Below are positions 55,260 to 64,000 of a stretch of 64,000 nt of DNA, one piece after another. The translations under genes and the position numbers were made by a program. Each line of letters opens with the position of its first letter. Position 1 is the stretch's first letter. Origin of the DNA: Alphaproteobacteria bacterium (GTDB lineage Bacteria; Pseudomonadota; Alphaproteobacteria; Caulobacterales; Maricaulaceae); the NCBI GenBank assembly GCA_016124675.1, contig WGNG01000012.1:1-64000 (forward strand). The letters run 5' to 3'. A model generated the notes under the pieces. That model searched no databases, was not told the DNA's origin, and saw only the letters and a list, made by a program, of their open reading frames with translations.

Positions 55260-57074
55260 TCAGGCTTTCTTCTGGTCCGGGGCGACCGTGCGCAGGTGCA
55301 GTTCACGCAGCTGGCGCAGTTCCGGTTCGGCCGGCGCATTCATCATCAGATCGCGCGCCTGCTGGTCTTTGGGGAACATCACGACTTCGCGCAGATTCTC
55401 CACGCCCGCCAGCAACATCACGATACGGTCCACGCCCGGCGCGATCCCGCCATGGGGCGGCGCCCCGCAGCGGAAGGCGTTGAGCATGCCGCCAAACGCC
55501 GTCTCGACGGTTTCCGGGCCGTAACCAGCGAATTCGAAGGCTTTGAGCATCACGTCCGGGCGGTGGTTCCGGATGGCGCCCGATGACAGCTCCACACCGT
55601 TGCATACGATGTCGTACTGCCAGGCGTTCAGGCCCAGCAGGGTCTCATGATCGCCGGCGCTGAGCGCCATGAAGGCCTCTGCGTCCATCTGCGGCATGGA
55701 GAACGGGTTGTGGGAGAACTCCACCTTCTTGTTCTCCTCGTCCCACTCATACATCGGGAAATCGATGATCCAGCAGAACTTGAAGATGTTCTCTTCAAAC
55801 AGGCCCAGCTCGCGTCCGACCACGTCGCGCGCCTTGCCCGCAAAGCTGTAAAACGCCTTGGGGTCACCGGCCGCGAAGAACACCGCATCGCCGGCTTCCA
55901 GGCCCAGCTGGGCGCGGATGGCATCGGTGCGCTCGGGCCCGATATTCTTGGCGATGGGCCCGGCGCCTTCCAGCGCGCCGCCCTCCTCGCGCCAGAAAAT
56001 ATAGCCCAGACCCGGCTGGCCTTCTTTCTGCGCCCAGGCGTTCATGCGGTCGCAGAAGGCGCGGCTGCCGCCGGACTTGGCCGGGATCGCCCAGACTTCC
56101 ACTTTCGGGTTTTTCTCGATCATGCCGGCGAACACCTTGAAGCCGGACCCGGCAAAGTGCTCGGTCACCGCCTGCATCCTGATCGGGTTGCGCAGGTCAG
56201 GCTTGTCCGAGCCATAGGTGCGGATCGCCTCGGCATAGGGGATGCGCGCGAACGCCTCATCGGGCACATGGCGCTCGCCGGCGAATTCCTTGAACACGCC
56301 GTGCAGCACCGGCTCGATGGCGTTGAACACGTCTTCCTGGGTGACGAAGCTCATTTCCATGTCGAGCTGGTAGAACTCGCCCGGCGCGCGGTCGGCGCGC
56401 GCATCCTCGTCGCGGAAGCACGGCGCGATCTGGAAATACCGGTCAAAGCCGGACACCATGATCAGCTGCTTGAACTGCTGGGGCGCCTGGGGCAGCGCGT
56501 AGAACTTGCCAGGATGCAGGCGCGAGGGCACCAGGAAATCACGCGCGCCTTCCGGCGAGGACGCCGTCAGGATGGGCGTCTGGTACTCCATGAACCCCTG
56601 ATCGATCATGCGCCGGCGCAGCGAATCGATGATCCGGCTGCGCAGCACGATGCGCTTGTGCAGGCTCTCGCGGCGCAGATCGACATAGCGGTGCTTCAGG
56701 CGCACCTCCTCTGACCAATCCGGCTCGCCGAACACCGGCAGCGGCAATTCCTCGGCAGCTGACAGGACCTGCACATCCGTCACCCGCAGCTCCACCGCGC
56801 CGGTGGGCAGGTTGGCGTTCACCGTCTCGTCGCTGCGGGCGATGACGTCGCCCGTCACGCACACCACGCTCTCAACCCGCAGGCGCTCGAGCGTCGTGAA
56901 GTGGGCGTTGTCGGGCTCCAGCACGCACTGCGTCACGCCGTAATGGTCGCGCAAATCGACAAACAGCAGCCCGCCATGGTCGCGCTTGCGATGGATCCAG
57001 CCGGACAGGCGCGCGGTGCGGCCGACTTCGGCCTTGCGCAGGGCGCCGCAGGTATGGGTGCGATAGGCGTGCAT
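55260..57074 (-). CDS. aspS: Aspartyl-tRNA synthetase
   Basis: A 604-residue bacterial-type class II synthetase. The N-terminal OB-fold contains [19 protein letters not shown]. Motif 2 is [19 protein letters not shown], and motif 3 lies in [14 protein letters not shown]. The bacterial GAD insertion domain is present (residues about 290-420). It may be non-discriminating (Asp/Asn) as in many alphaproteobacteria, which sequence reading alone cannot settle. Confidence 0.96.
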   Translation of the reverse strand: MHAYRTHTCGALRKAEVGRTARLSGWIHRKRDHGGLLFVDLRDHYGVTQCVLEPDNAHFTTLERLRVESVVCVTGDVIARSDETVNANLPTGAVELRVTDVQVLSAAEELPLPVFGEPDWSEEVRLKHRYVDLRRESLHKRIVLRSRIIDSLRRRMIDQGFMEYQTPILTASSPEGARDFLVPSRLHPGKFYALPQAPQQFKQLIMVSGFDRYFQIAPCFRDEDARADRAPGEFYQLDMEMSFVTQEDVFNAIEPVLHGVFKEFAGERHVPDEAFARIPYAEAIRTYGSDKPDLRNPIRMQAVTEHFAGSGFKVFAGMIEKNPKVEVWAIPAKSGGSRAFCDRMNAWAQKEGQPGLGYIFWREEGGALEGAGPIAKNIGPERTDAIRAQLGLEAGDAVFFAAGDPKAFYSFAGKARDVVGRELGLFEENIFKFCWIIDFPMYEWDEENKKVEFSHNPFSMPQMDAEAFMALSAGDHETLLGLNAWQYDIVCNGVELSSGAIRNHRPDVMLKAFEFAGYGPETVETAFGGMLNAFRCGAPPHGGIAPGVDRIVMLLAGVENLREVVMFPKDQQARDLMMNAPAEPELRQLRELHLRTVAPDQKKA

Positions 57075-57212
57075 GGCGTGATGATCCGATCCGGAGTGGC
57101 GGGAGTGTCGTGCAGGCAGGCGAGCGCGGGTTTTGGCGGCGCCTGCGCGCGCTTGTCAAGGAAGGCGCCGCCGTCTTGTGAAGCGGCAAGAACCTCTCCA
57201 GCATGCGCGTCC

Positions 57213-57935
57213 ATGCGCGCACACATCTTCAATGCCGGTTTCTGGGTCCTGTCGGCCCTCGCGGCGATCCTCTTTTGCCCAGTCTTGCTCCTGCCCGGCC
57301 GCGGCGGAGTGACGTTCGCCATTCACTGGCATGCGCGGGCGTTTCGCGCCTGGCTGAGGGTGTGCGGCGTCAGCGTGGAATATCGCGGCCTGCACCATGT
57401 GCCAGCCATCCCCGCGCCTGTGTTCGCCGCCAAGCACCAAAGCTGGGGCGACGGGTTGCTGCAGGTGGCCCGCGATCGCGACCTTGCCTATGTCATCGGC
57501 GACCACATGCTCGCCTTCCCCCTTGCTGGCCGGTATCTGCATAAAGCCGGCGCCGTCGTGGTGGACGCCAATGCCGGTGGACGCCGCGCGCCAGGCGCGT
57601 TCGAGGCGGGCGTCGCCCGGCTCGTGCGTGAGGGACGCGCGGCGCTGATCTTTCCTGAAGGTGGGATCGCGGAGGTCGGATCGCGGCTTCGCTATCGCAA
57701 GGGCGCGCACAAGCTGGCCGCGGCGCTGGGGCGTGACGTCATTCCCGTGGCGACCAATCTGGGCTGCTTCTGGCCGCGCAAGGACTGGACGCTCAGGCCC
57801 GGCAAGGCGGTCGTAGAGTTCCTGCCTCCTCTTGCGCCGGGCCGCGACGCCGCCGCCTTCACCCGTCAGCTCGAGGAGATCATCGAAGCGCGCACCCGTG
57901 CTCTGGAGGCCGAGGCGCTCCGGTCGAGGACCTAA
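57213..57935 (+). CDS. Lysophospholipid acyltransferase (PlsC-like), copy 1
   Basis: A 240-residue membrane-associated acyltransferase. The N-terminal helix (FWVLSALAAILFCPVLLL) is followed by the H-x4-D motif in AAKHQSWGDGLL, the acceptor-binding region and FPEGGIAEVGSRLRYRKGA. It acylates lysophosphatidate or a related lysophospholipid. It is paralogous to the gene at 58726 and diverges from aspS. An operator palindrome touches its stop codon. Confidence 0.88.
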   Translation: MRAHIFNAGFWVLSALAAILFCPVLLLPGRGGVTFAIHWHARAFRAWLRVCGVSVEYRGLHHVPAIPAPVFAAKHQSWGDGLLQVARDRDLAYVIGDHMLAFPLAGRYLHKAGAVVVDANAGGRRAPGAFEAGVARLVREGRAALIFPEGGIAEVGSRLRYRKGAHKLAAALGRDVIPVATNLGCFWPRKDWTLRPGKAVVEFLPPLAPGRDAAAFTRQLEEIIEARTRALEAEALRSRT

Positions 57936-57948
57936 GTGAGCGCTCACT
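57935..57948. promoter_or_regulatory. TetR operator candidate, site 1
   Basis: A perfect 14-base palindrome AGTGAGCGCTCACT starts at the last base of the plsC stop. It shares its AGTGA/TCACT arms with site 2 downstream, so the same regulator probably binds both. It lies 10 bases before a TTGACG (57959-57964) that may be the -35 of tetR. Confidence 0.7.
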
Positions 57949-57982
57949 CATTTTTTTGTTGACGGGCCCATCGCGGCGGGTT

Positions 57983-58012
57983 AGCGAATGAGTGAACGCT
58001 CACTAATTCGCT
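57983..58012. promoter_or_regulatory. TetR operator candidate, site 2 (30-base dyad)
   Basis: The core AGTGAACGCTCACT (57991-58004) is embedded in a larger dyad with AGCGAAT on the left and ATTCGCT on the right. The 30-base symmetry overlaps the expected -10 region and ends 15 bases before the tetR start. Binding here would block transcription of tetR and the genes behind it. Confidence 0.75.
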
Positions 58013-58026
58013 ATCGAGAGGTCATT

Positions 58027-58665
58027 ATGTCCCAGACCCGCCACACCGGCCCCGCTCTTGCGGCCCCATCCGACGCCGACAATCGCGGCGTCATCGCCGC
58101 TGACGGCACGCCCATGGCGCGCATCGAGCGCGCGGCGCTGGTTCTGTTCGCCGCCAGCGGCATTGACGCGGTCACCACCCGCGCCATCGCCACGCGGGCC
58201 GGCGTCGCGGAAGGCTCGATCTACCGCCATTTTCCCAGCAAGGAAGCCCTCGCCCGCGCCCTGTTCGACGCCATTCACGGCCGGCTTTATGAGCTGGTGG
58301 AAGACGCGATCACCGGCGCCGGTAACGATTTCGAAGCCGCCGTGGCACAGGTCGTCGCGGTCTATTGCGAGGCGGCGGACCGGGACCGGACGCTGTTTGA
58401 ATACCACCTCACCCACATGTTCCGCTTTGGACGCATCGGCAGCCCCGGGCGGCCCGACCCCACGGCGCTGATCGTCAAGCGCATCAACCAGGCGATGACC
58501 GAAGGCGATTGCCCGCGCGGCGACGCGGAACTCAAAGCCGCCGCCGCCCTGGGCGTCGTCCTGCAGCCTGCCGCCCACCGCATGGCGGGCCGCTTCTCGT
58601 TCGGCCTGTCGCAGCAGACCGATTCGCTGGCGCGCGCCTCGCTGGCCGCCTTGCGCGCCGCTTAA
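58027..58665 (+). CDS. TetR-family regulator of the acyltransferase module
   Basis: A 212-residue regulator. The HTH region is ALVLFAASGIDAVTTRAIATRAGVAEGSIYRHFPSKEALARALFDA. The C-terminal ligand domain contains QVVAVYCEAADRDRTLFEYHL. GAGAGG five bases before the ATG at 58027 fixes the start. Two palindromes just upstream suggest autorepression. It is followed by plsC and an LplT-like transporter, so a lipid or acyl-CoA ligand is plausible. Confidence 0.9.
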   Translation: MSQTRHTGPALAAPSDADNRGVIAADGTPMARIERAALVLFAASGIDAVTTRAIATRAGVAEGSIYRHFPSKEALARALFDAIHGRLYELVEDAITGAGNDFEAAVAQVVAVYCEAADRDRTLFEYHLTHMFRFGRIGSPGRPDPTALIVKRINQAMTEGDCPRGDAELKAAAALGVVLQPAAHRMAGRFSFGLSQQTDSLARASLAALRAA

Positions 58666-58725
58666 GGCAGTTTTCCCGACATTCGCCAGCCTCAGGCTGG
58701 CCCTGGTTCACCCTGGAGCGATCCT

Positions 58726-59439
58726 ATGATCCGCAGTCTTGCCCATGTCATCGCCTATTGGCTGATCACGCTTGTGGCGGCCATCGTGTGCGCCCTCCTG
58801 GCGCTCTGGCCCGGCCGGAGCGCCTTGTGCGCCGGCATCCGCGTCTATGGTGCGGCGCAGGTTCTGGCGCTGCGCTGGATCGCCGGCGTTCAGATAGAGG
58901 TGCGTGGCCGCGAGCGCCTCCCCGCCGAGCCGAGCGTCATCGCCGCCAAGCACCAGAGCTGGGGCGACGGCTTTGTCATGGTGGCGGAAATACCCGGCCT
59001 CGCCTTCGTGGCGGGCGACCATTTGCTCAAATATCCGCTCATCGGCTGGATCCTGCACCGGCTGGGCGCCATCGTCCTGTCCAATAATGGCGGCGAAACC
59101 GAGCGCCAGCGCATGCAGACAGGCCTGCTGGATCTCAAGCGCGAGCATCGTTCGGTGCTGATCTATCCCGAGGGACATCTGTCCGCCCCGGGCGAGGCGC
59201 ACCGCTACCGCAAGGGCGTGTTCCATCTTTACGACGCGCTGCAGCGCCCCTGCGCGCCCGTCGCCACCAGCCTTGGCCTCGGATGGGACCGTCAGAGCTT
59301 CCTCAAACGCCCGGGGCGCGTCACTGTGGAGTTCCTGGACCCGATCGAACCGGGCCTGGACAAGGAGGCCTTCATGTCGAAGCTTGAGACGGTCATCGAA
59401 GCGCGCACCAACGCCCTGCTCGCGGAGGCGCGCGCATGA
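58726..59439 (+). CDS. Lysophospholipid acyltransferase (PlsC-like), copy 2
   Basis: A 237-residue paralogue of the 57213 gene. The same AAKHQSWGDGF catalytic H-x4-D segment is followed by YPEGHLSAPGEAHRYRKGV, and the C-termini also align (EARTNALLAEA versus EARTRALEAEA). One N-terminal membrane helix anchors it. Its stop overlaps the start of the transporter gene by four bases (ATGA), implying coupled production of acyltransferase and lysolipid transporter. Confidence 0.9.
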   Translation: MIRSLAHVIAYWLITLVAAIVCALLALWPGRSALCAGIRVYGAAQVLALRWIAGVQIEVRGRERLPAEPSVIAAKHQSWGDGFVMVAEIPGLAFVAGDHLLKYPLIGWILHRLGAIVLSNNGGETERQRMQTGLLDLKREHRSVLIYPEGHLSAPGEAHRYRKGVFHLYDALQRPCAPVATSLGLGWDRQSFLKRPGRVTVEFLDPIEPGLDKEAFMSKLETVIEARTNALLAEARA

Positions 59440-60737
59440 GCCCGCTCTCCGCATTCGCGCTCCTTGGTCAGAGGCGCTACTGGCCCATCTGGGCCGGGCA
59501 GGTTCTGGGCGCCTTCAATGACAATCTTTTCCGCTACGCGCTGGTGACTATGGCCGCCTTTCAGGGCCTTACCGTGCTCGGGCGCTCGCCGGAAGAAATG
59601 GCGCCGATCGCCGCGACGGCCTTCACCCTGCCGCTCTTCCTGTTCTCCGCCGTCGCCGGTCAGGTCGCCGACAAATTCGACCGCATGAAAATCATGAAGG
59701 TCACCAAAATCGCCGAAATTGTCCTGATGGCGCTGGCAGGCGTCGGGTTCCTCCTGGGAGAGGCCTGGGTGCTCCTCACGGTCCTGTTCCTCATGGGCGT
59801 TCAGACCGCATTCTTCGTGCCGGCACGCTCTTCAGCCATGCCAAACGTGCTTAGCCCGGCCGAGCTGGTGGGCGGCAACGCGCTTCTTTCGGGCGCTGTC
59901 AACATCATGATCCTCGCAGGCGCGATCGGCGGCACCCTGCTTGTGGGACAGACCTGGGGCCCCTCGGCGCTGGGCGCGATCCTGGTCAGCTGCGCCGTGC
60001 TGGGATGGCTGGCCATGCGCAACGGCGTGCCCGCGCCTGCCAGCAATCCCGGCATGCGAATCAGCCCCGATATCGTGAGCGAAACCGTGCGCATCCTGGC
60101 CTTCGGTTTCAGGGACCGCCTGGTGATCGGACCCATGCTGGGAGTCGCGTGGTTCTGGCTGCTGGCAGCGGCGGTGATCACGGTCCTGCCCGTGCTGACC
60201 GCCAATGTATTGGGAGCGGACCCGTCCGTGGTGGCGCTGTTCCAGCTCATGTTCACGGTCGGAGCGGCTATGGGCGCAGTCCTTTGCGCAGTGCTGGCGC
60301 GGGGCGGCGAGGCGCGCTGGTTGTCGATCGTGGGGGCGGCTGGCCTGGTGATTTTTCCCCTCGACCTGGCCATTCAGGCGCTGGGCCGTTCACCCGGTCC
60401 AGATCTCATTGATGCGGCCGCCTTCCTGAATGATCCCGACAATCTTCGCTTCCTTATCGGCCTGACCCTGGCGGCGGTGTCTGGCGGTCTCTTCCTTGTG
60501 CCGCGCCAGGCGATGGTTCAGGGGCGCGCCTTGCCCGAGCGCCGTGGGCGGGTGCTCGCAGCCAGCGGCGTCCTCAATGGCGCGGCGGCGACGGCAGGAC
60601 AGCTGGTGCTGCTGGCGCTGGCGCGGATCGGGACGCCGTTGCCGACGGTATTTCTTCTGATCGCAGCCGGTTCAGCCATTATCGTGCTCACCGATATTCT
60701 GCGCCCCGGGGGTCCCCCGCCGCGCCGGACGGAGTGA
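59436..60737 (+). CDS. LplT-like MFS lysophospholipid transporter
   Basis: A 433-residue major facilitator with 12 helices. WAGQVLGAFNDNLFRYALVTM is the hallmark of the LplT/Aas-type flippase branch, and VQTAFFVPARSSAMPNVLSPAELV is also conserved. In E. coli LplT flips lysophospholipids inward for re-acylation by Aas. Here the separate PlsC-like enzyme just upstream would perform the acylation. The pairing supports phospholipid repair or remodelling. Confidence 0.85.
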   Translation: MSPLSAFALLGQRRYWPIWAGQVLGAFNDNLFRYALVTMAAFQGLTVLGRSPEEMAPIAATAFTLPLFLFSAVAGQVADKFDRMKIMKVTKIAEIVLMALAGVGFLLGEAWVLLTVLFLMGVQTAFFVPARSSAMPNVLSPAELVGGNALLSGAVNIMILAGAIGGTLLVGQTWGPSALGAILVSCAVLGWLAMRNGVPAPASNPGMRISPDIVSETVRILAFGFRDRLVIGPMLGVAWFWLLAAAVITVLPVLTANVLGADPSVVALFQLMFTVGAAMGAVLCAVLARGGEARWLSIVGAAGLVIFPLDLAIQALGRSPGPDLIDAAAFLNDPDNLRFLIGLTLAAVSGGLFLVPRQAMVQGRALPERRGRVLAASGVLNGAAATAGQLVLLALARIGTPLPTVFLLIAAGSAIIVLTDILRPGGPPPRRTE

Positions 60738-60781
60738 TTTGTCCTCTCGCCAAAACGCAGCGGCAGGGCTAAGCCGGGCTC

Positions 60782-61936
60782 ATGGAGTGGATTTGCGACA
60801 CAACCAGCCTGGAGGACGCGTGCGCCGAGATGCGCAGGGCGGAGTATGTGGCGGTCGACACCGAATTCATGCGTGAGACGACGTTCTGGCCCCAGCTCTG
60901 CCTGATCCAGGCGGCGGGCGGCGCGCGCGAGGTGCTGATCGACCCCCTCGCGGAAGGGCTTGATCTGGCGCCGTTCCACGCCCTGCTCGCCGACCCGTCC
61001 GTTCTGAAGGTGTTTCATGCCTGCCGGCAGGATCTGGAGATTTTCTTTCACTCCGGCGGCGGCCTGATCCCGGCGCCTCTGTTCGACACCCAGATCGCCG
61101 CCATGGCGGTGGGGCTGGGCGATTCGATTTCCTACGACAATCTGGTGCGCGCCTATCTGGGCCAGGGCGTCGACAAGGGATCGCGCTTCACTGACTGGTC
61201 CAGGCGTCCCCTGTCAGACGCCCAGAAAATCTACGCCCTGGCGGATGTGACCCTGCTGCGCGATCTGTATCCGCAATTGCGCAGTCAGCTCACTGACACC
61301 GGCCGCGAAGGCTGGCTGGCTGAGGAAATGAAAACCCTCACCGATCCCGCCACCTATCAGATGCGGCCCGAAGACGCCTGGAAGCGGCTGAAACTGCGCA
61401 AGACGACGCCCAAATGGCTGGCCGCGCTCAAGGCCGCCGCAGAATGGCGCGAGATCGAAGCCCAGACCCGGGATATTCCGCGCAGCCGGATCATGAAGGA
61501 TGACGGCCTGTATGAGCTCGCGCAGGCCGCGCCGCAAAGCGTGGAGGAGCTCGGCGCGCTGCGCGCTGTTCCCAACGGCTTTGAGCGTTCCAAGCCGGCC
61601 GAGCGCCTGATCACGCGGATGCAGACGGCTCTGGCCGATCCGAAAGCCTACGCCCCCAAGCTTGACCCCGTGACGGAGGCGCCGCGCAATCTCGGCCCGG
61701 TGATCGAACTTCTCAAGGTGCTGCTCAAGGCCGTTGCGGAAGAGGCGGACGTCGCGCCGCGCCTGATCGCCACCATGCCGGACCTTGAACAGATCGCGGC
61801 GCACGACGACGCCAAGGTTCCCGCCATGAGCGGCTGGCGGCGCAAGGTGTTTGGCGACAAGGCCCTGCGCCTGAAGCGCGGCGAGCTCGCCCTGGTGCTG
61901 GAAAACGGCAAGGTGGAAGTCGTCGAACTGGAATAG
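60782..61936 (+). CDS. rnd: Ribonuclease D
   Basis: A 384-residue 3'-5' exoribonuclease acting on tRNA precursors. The DEDDy sites are in YVAVDTEFMRETTFWPQLCL (Asp, Glu), VFHACRQDLEIF (Asp) and YALADVTLLRDLYP (Tyr, Asp). One HRDC domain (about 210-290) is followed by a less conserved second. The length is standard. Confidence 0.95.
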   Translation: MEWICDTTSLEDACAEMRRAEYVAVDTEFMRETTFWPQLCLIQAAGGAREVLIDPLAEGLDLAPFHALLADPSVLKVFHACRQDLEIFFHSGGGLIPAPLFDTQIAAMAVGLGDSISYDNLVRAYLGQGVDKGSRFTDWSRRPLSDAQKIYALADVTLLRDLYPQLRSQLTDTGREGWLAEEMKTLTDPATYQMRPEDAWKRLKLRKTTPKWLAALKAAAEWREIEAQTRDIPRSRIMKDDGLYELAQAAPQSVEELGALRAVPNGFERSKPAERLITRMQTALADPKAYAPKLDPVTEAPRNLGPVIELLKVLLKAVAEEADVAPRLIATMPDLEQIAAHDDAKVPAMSGWRRKVFGDKALRLKRGELALVLENGKVEVVELE

Positions 61937-61968
61937 CGCTGCGCCGCGCTGTCTGGCAGACTGCGCGC

Positions 61969-62472
61969 ATGGCGCACTCAATATCCCCACTGGCTCCGCG
62001 AGACCGGCCTGCCGGAGGCGCCCTCGCCCGCGCCCTGCTGGCGCTGGGCATCCTGTTTTTCCCTCTCGGGATCGCCCTGCCGGTGATGGAGACGACGCGC
62101 TTCTGGGTGTTTCGCGACAGCTATTCGCTCATCGGAGCGATTGATGCGCTCCTGCAGGCCGGGGAGTGGCGGCTTGCGCTCCTGGTCGCCCTGTTCTCTA
62201 TCGGCGCGCCTCTGGCCAAGATGGGTCTGGTCACCTTTCTCCATGCCCGGCCGGCCGGCGCGAAAGGCGGATGGCTCGCCCGCTGGGTCGAGCGCTTGGG
62301 CAAATGGTCCCTGACCGATGTCCTGGTGGTCGCGCTGTTGATCGTGATCTGGTCAGGCGGCGCGATGGTGACCGTCGCCACTCAGCCCGGCCTCTGGTTC
62401 TTCACGCTCAGCGCCATGTGCCTGATGCTGGCCTCCGGGCTGATTGTCCGGGACCTTGGGGCGCGCGAATAG
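61969..62472 (+). CDS. Paraquat-inducible protein A-like membrane protein (single unit)
   Basis: A 167-residue membrane protein with four helices. PLGIALPVMETTRFWVFRDSYSLIGAI and ALFSIGAPLAKMGL, then WVERLGKWSLTDVLVVALL, are typical of one PqiA repeat. E. coli PqiA has two such units, so this is a half-length member. It lies 32 bases after rnd. No MCE partner (PqiB) is nearby. A role in envelope lipid transfer is inferred from the family. Confidence 0.87.
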   Translation: MAHSISPLAPRDRPAGGALARALLALGILFFPLGIALPVMETTRFWVFRDSYSLIGAIDALLQAGEWRLALLVALFSIGAPLAKMGLVTFLHARPAGAKGGWLARWVERLGKWSLTDVLVVALLIVIWSGGAMVTVATQPGLWFFTLSAMCLMLASGLIVRDLGARE

Positions 62473-62517
62473 CGGCGCATCCGGTCTCGCCGCTGAGCCT
62501 ATTGCTCGATTGGAAAA

Positions 62518-62595
62518 TGGTCGGAGCGGCCGGATTTGAACCGGCGACCCCTGGTCCCCCAGACCAGTGCGCTAACCGGGCTGCGCCACGCTCCG
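62518..62595 (-). tRNA. tRNA-Pro (GGG)
   Basis: A 78-base tRNA with encoded CCA. Acceptor arms CGGAGCG and CGCTCCG pair. The anticodon stem CTGGT/ACCAG encloses CTGGGGG with anticodon GGG at 62558-62560. The T-loop GGTTCAAATCC is normal. Confidence 0.97.
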
Positions 62596-62718
62596 ATACC
62601 AAAAGCACCGGGCATGGCCCGGACCCCGGCCCTCGGCGCCGGGACGCGTCTTATAGGCGGGCGGCGCGGCGGCGGCAACCGGGCGCGGCGCCCGTACACG
62701 AGGGGTTTGCCGGCCGCC

Positions 62719-63264
62719 TCAATCAGCTGCCGACAGCACCTGATCAAGCCGCGCGCGGGCAGCGCGCAAACTGTCCAGCGCGCGCCGGGCGGCGGCCTGT
62801 TGTCCGGGGGTCAGTCCCGCCTGACGCGCGGGCGCAAGGGCCTGAGGCCACGCCTCGTCGTCACGCATGCCCAACGGCTTGGCTGCAAGCGCTGGCGCCA
62901 GAGGCAAGTGCATGGGCTGCGAGGCGCCAGCGTGTGTTTCATGTCTGTCTGGCGCGCCGGCGTCCTCTGACGCAGGCTCAACCGCCTGCGCACCGTCCGC
63001 CAGGGCGCAGACCCCGGCGACGCCATGGTCCTTGAGATATTTCTGGGCGCCCTTGATCGTGTAACCCTCTTTGTAAAGAAGGTGCTTCAACCCTTTGAGA
63101 AGGCTGATATCATGAGGCCTGTAAAGCCGACGCCCACCGGCACGCTTCACCGGCTTGATCTGGGTGAACTTGCTCTCCCAGAACCGCAGCACATGGGGCG
63201 GCAAGCCAGCTTCCTCGCCCGCTTCGGAGATGGTGCGATAAGCGTCTGCGGACTTGCTGCTCAT
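62719..63264 (-). CDS. MerR-family regulator
   Basis: A 181-residue protein. The N-terminal winged helix reads [27 protein letters not shown], then [33 protein letters not shown]. The C-terminal half is low-complexity Ala/Pro-rich with a short helix at the end and no metal-binding Cys pattern. The fabH-ihfA-merR order is conserved in alphaproteobacteria. Its target genes are unknown. Confidence 0.93.
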   Translation of the reverse strand: MSSKSADAYRTISEAGEEAGLPPHVLRFWESKFTQIKPVKRAGGRRLYRPHDISLLKGLKHLLYKEGYTIKGAQKYLKDHGVAGVCALADGAQAVEPASEDAGAPDRHETHAGASQPMHLPLAPALAAKPLGMRDDEAWPQALAPARQAGLTPGQQAAARRALDSLRAARARLDQVLSAAD

Positions 63265-63273
63265 GCGCGCTCC

Positions 63274-63576
63274 CTAGCGTGACAGCGCCGTATCGACCCG
63301 GTCCTTGAGCACTTGCGAGGGCTTGAACACCAGCACCCGGCGCGGATCGATCGGCACTTCCTGGCCGGTCTTCGGATTGCGTCCGACACGCCCGTTCTTT
63401 TCACGCAGAACGAATGACCCGAACGATGAAAGCTTGACAGATTCCCCCTCGACCAGGGTCTCTGCGACCAGGTCGAGCACGGCTTCAACCAGCTGCGCGC
63501 TTTCCTGCCGCGAAAGCCCGACCTCCCGGTTGACCGCATCTGCCAGATCAGCGCGCGTCAGCGTCTTTGAACTCAT
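63274..63576 (-). CDS. ihfA: Integration host factor subunit alpha
   Basis: A 100-residue DNA-bending protein of the HU/IHF family. [44 protein letters not shown] and the tip of the DNA-binding arm are intact. It forms a heterodimer with IhfB. It starts 80 bases after fabH and is followed by merR 9 bases later. Confidence 0.97.
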   Translation of the reverse strand: MSSKTLTRADLADAVNREVGLSRQESAQLVEAVLDLVAETLVEGESVKLSSFGSFVLREKNGRVGRNPKTGQEVPIDPRRVLVFKPSQVLKDRVDTALSR

Positions 63577-63656
63577 GTTAATCCCCTTCCCAGTCCCGTC
63601 ACCGCCACGTTACGGCCAGCGGCACGGCAAGGTCAATGTTAACCATAATCACAGGG

Positions 63657-64000
63657 TTAGTACCGAGCTAAAGCGGCGCCCCAGGTGAACCCGCCGCCCA
63701 TCGCCTCCATCAACACAAGATCGCCCCGTTTGATGCGCCCGTCGCGCACCGCCACATCAAACGCCAGGGGGATGGACGCAGCCGACGTGTTGCCGTGAAG
63801 CGCGACGGTGGAGATCACTTTCTCCTCGGGTATGCCCAGTCGGTTCGACACGCCCAGAAGAATGCGTTGGTTGGCCTGGTGCGGCACGAACCAGTCGATG
63901 TCCGCAATCGCCACGCCCGCCATGTCGGCCAGCTCGGTCATCGAGCCGGCGATCTTGTTGACAGCGTGACGAAACACCTGATTGCCCTGCATGCGCAGAT
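63657..64000 (-). CDS. fabH: 3-oxoacyl-ACP synthase III, C-terminal part (cut by window edge)
   Basis: The last 113 residues of KAS III, running past the window end (frame continues as ...[13 protein letters not shown]). It carries the catalytic His in [12 protein letters not shown] and Asn in [14 protein letters not shown], and ends [13 protein letters not shown]. It condenses acetyl-CoA with malonyl-ACP to start fatty-acid synthesis. The nucleophilic Cys lies outside the window. Confidence 0.96.
   Translation of the reverse strand, partial: LRMQGNQVFRHAVNKIAGSMTELADMAGVAIADIDWFVPHQANQRILLGVSNRLGIPEEKVISTVALHGNTSAASIPLAFDVAVRDGRIKRGDLVLMEAMGGGFTWGAALARY

Noticed and set aside
62471-62494. 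Inverted repeat AGCGGCG/CGCCGCT at the end of the pqiA-like gene as terminator
   Set aside because: Short stem and no following T-run. It may be a chance GC-rich dyad.

Overview
The window is a GC-rich alphaproteobacterial chromosome segment. Support comes from a C4-pathway 5-aminolevulinate synthase (HemA), a MucR/Ros-family regulator, a glyA-nrdR-rib-nusB-thiL operon, the NAGGN osmoprotectant operon, and many TonB/MFS and small secreted proteins. The combination fits the Maricaulales/Hyphomonadales/Caulobacterales group best. That placement is inferred from gene content, not from a phylogeny.

Layout. 1-2.6 kb is the only clearly disturbed region. The end of an IS3-type element appears to truncate a DUF4274-like gene, a 0.5 kb AT-rich gap follows, then a secreted Sel1-repeat protein and an SGNH-hydrolase lipoprotein gene broken by one in-frame TGA. 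2.8-13.5 kb holds a secreted inorganic pyrophosphatase, pyrC, a DUF6671 protein, a secreted LVIVD-repeat plus His-rich DUF305 pair, an NfeD-slipin pair, and the K+-independent proton-pumping pyrophosphatase HppA. 13.1-19.7 kb is one tightly overlapping minus-strand operon, glyA-nrdR-ribD(reductase only)-ribE-ribBA(dead RibA half)-ribH-nusB-thiL-hypothetical. 19.9-24.3 kb holds mucR, hemA with a DUF6898 gene, mmsB, mrp and tRNA-Ser(GCT). An amino-acid permease and a small Cys-rich secreted protein follow.

26.5-32.9 kb is a compact his operon, trpR-like-hisG-D-B-H-A-F-IE, with a palindromic operator on its promoter. It has a xanthomonad/gammaproteobacterial layout, and its hisB carries an N-terminal domain that looks like a decayed HisC. 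32.9-37.7 kb is the NAGGN operon (asnO-ngg-M42 peptidase). 37.9-45 kb has a Cys-less DJ-1-like protein and an uptake/hydrolysis cluster (MFS, TonB receptor, TetR, two alpha/beta hydrolases) around a palindromic operator. 45-52.9 kb carries mscS, metG, a Mth938-like gene, secF-secD-yajC and a degenerate LytM/NlpD-like lipoprotein. 52.9-55.2 kb has a DUF6491 protein and two tandem secreted pentapeptide-repeat paralogues. After aspS, 57.2-60.7 kb holds plsC-tetR-plsC-lplT-like genes with two palindromic operators, a likely phospholipid-remodelling module. The window ends with rnd, a pqiA-like gene, tRNA-Pro(GGG), merR, ihfA and the 3' part of fabH.

The most unusual items are the decayed HisC-HisB fusion in a putatively TrpR-family-controlled his operon, the riboflavin operon lacking two catalytic functions, the LVIVD/His-rich DUF305 pair, the operator-flanked acyltransferase/transporter module and the in-frame-stop lipase gene. 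I see no CRISPR array, rRNA or prophage.
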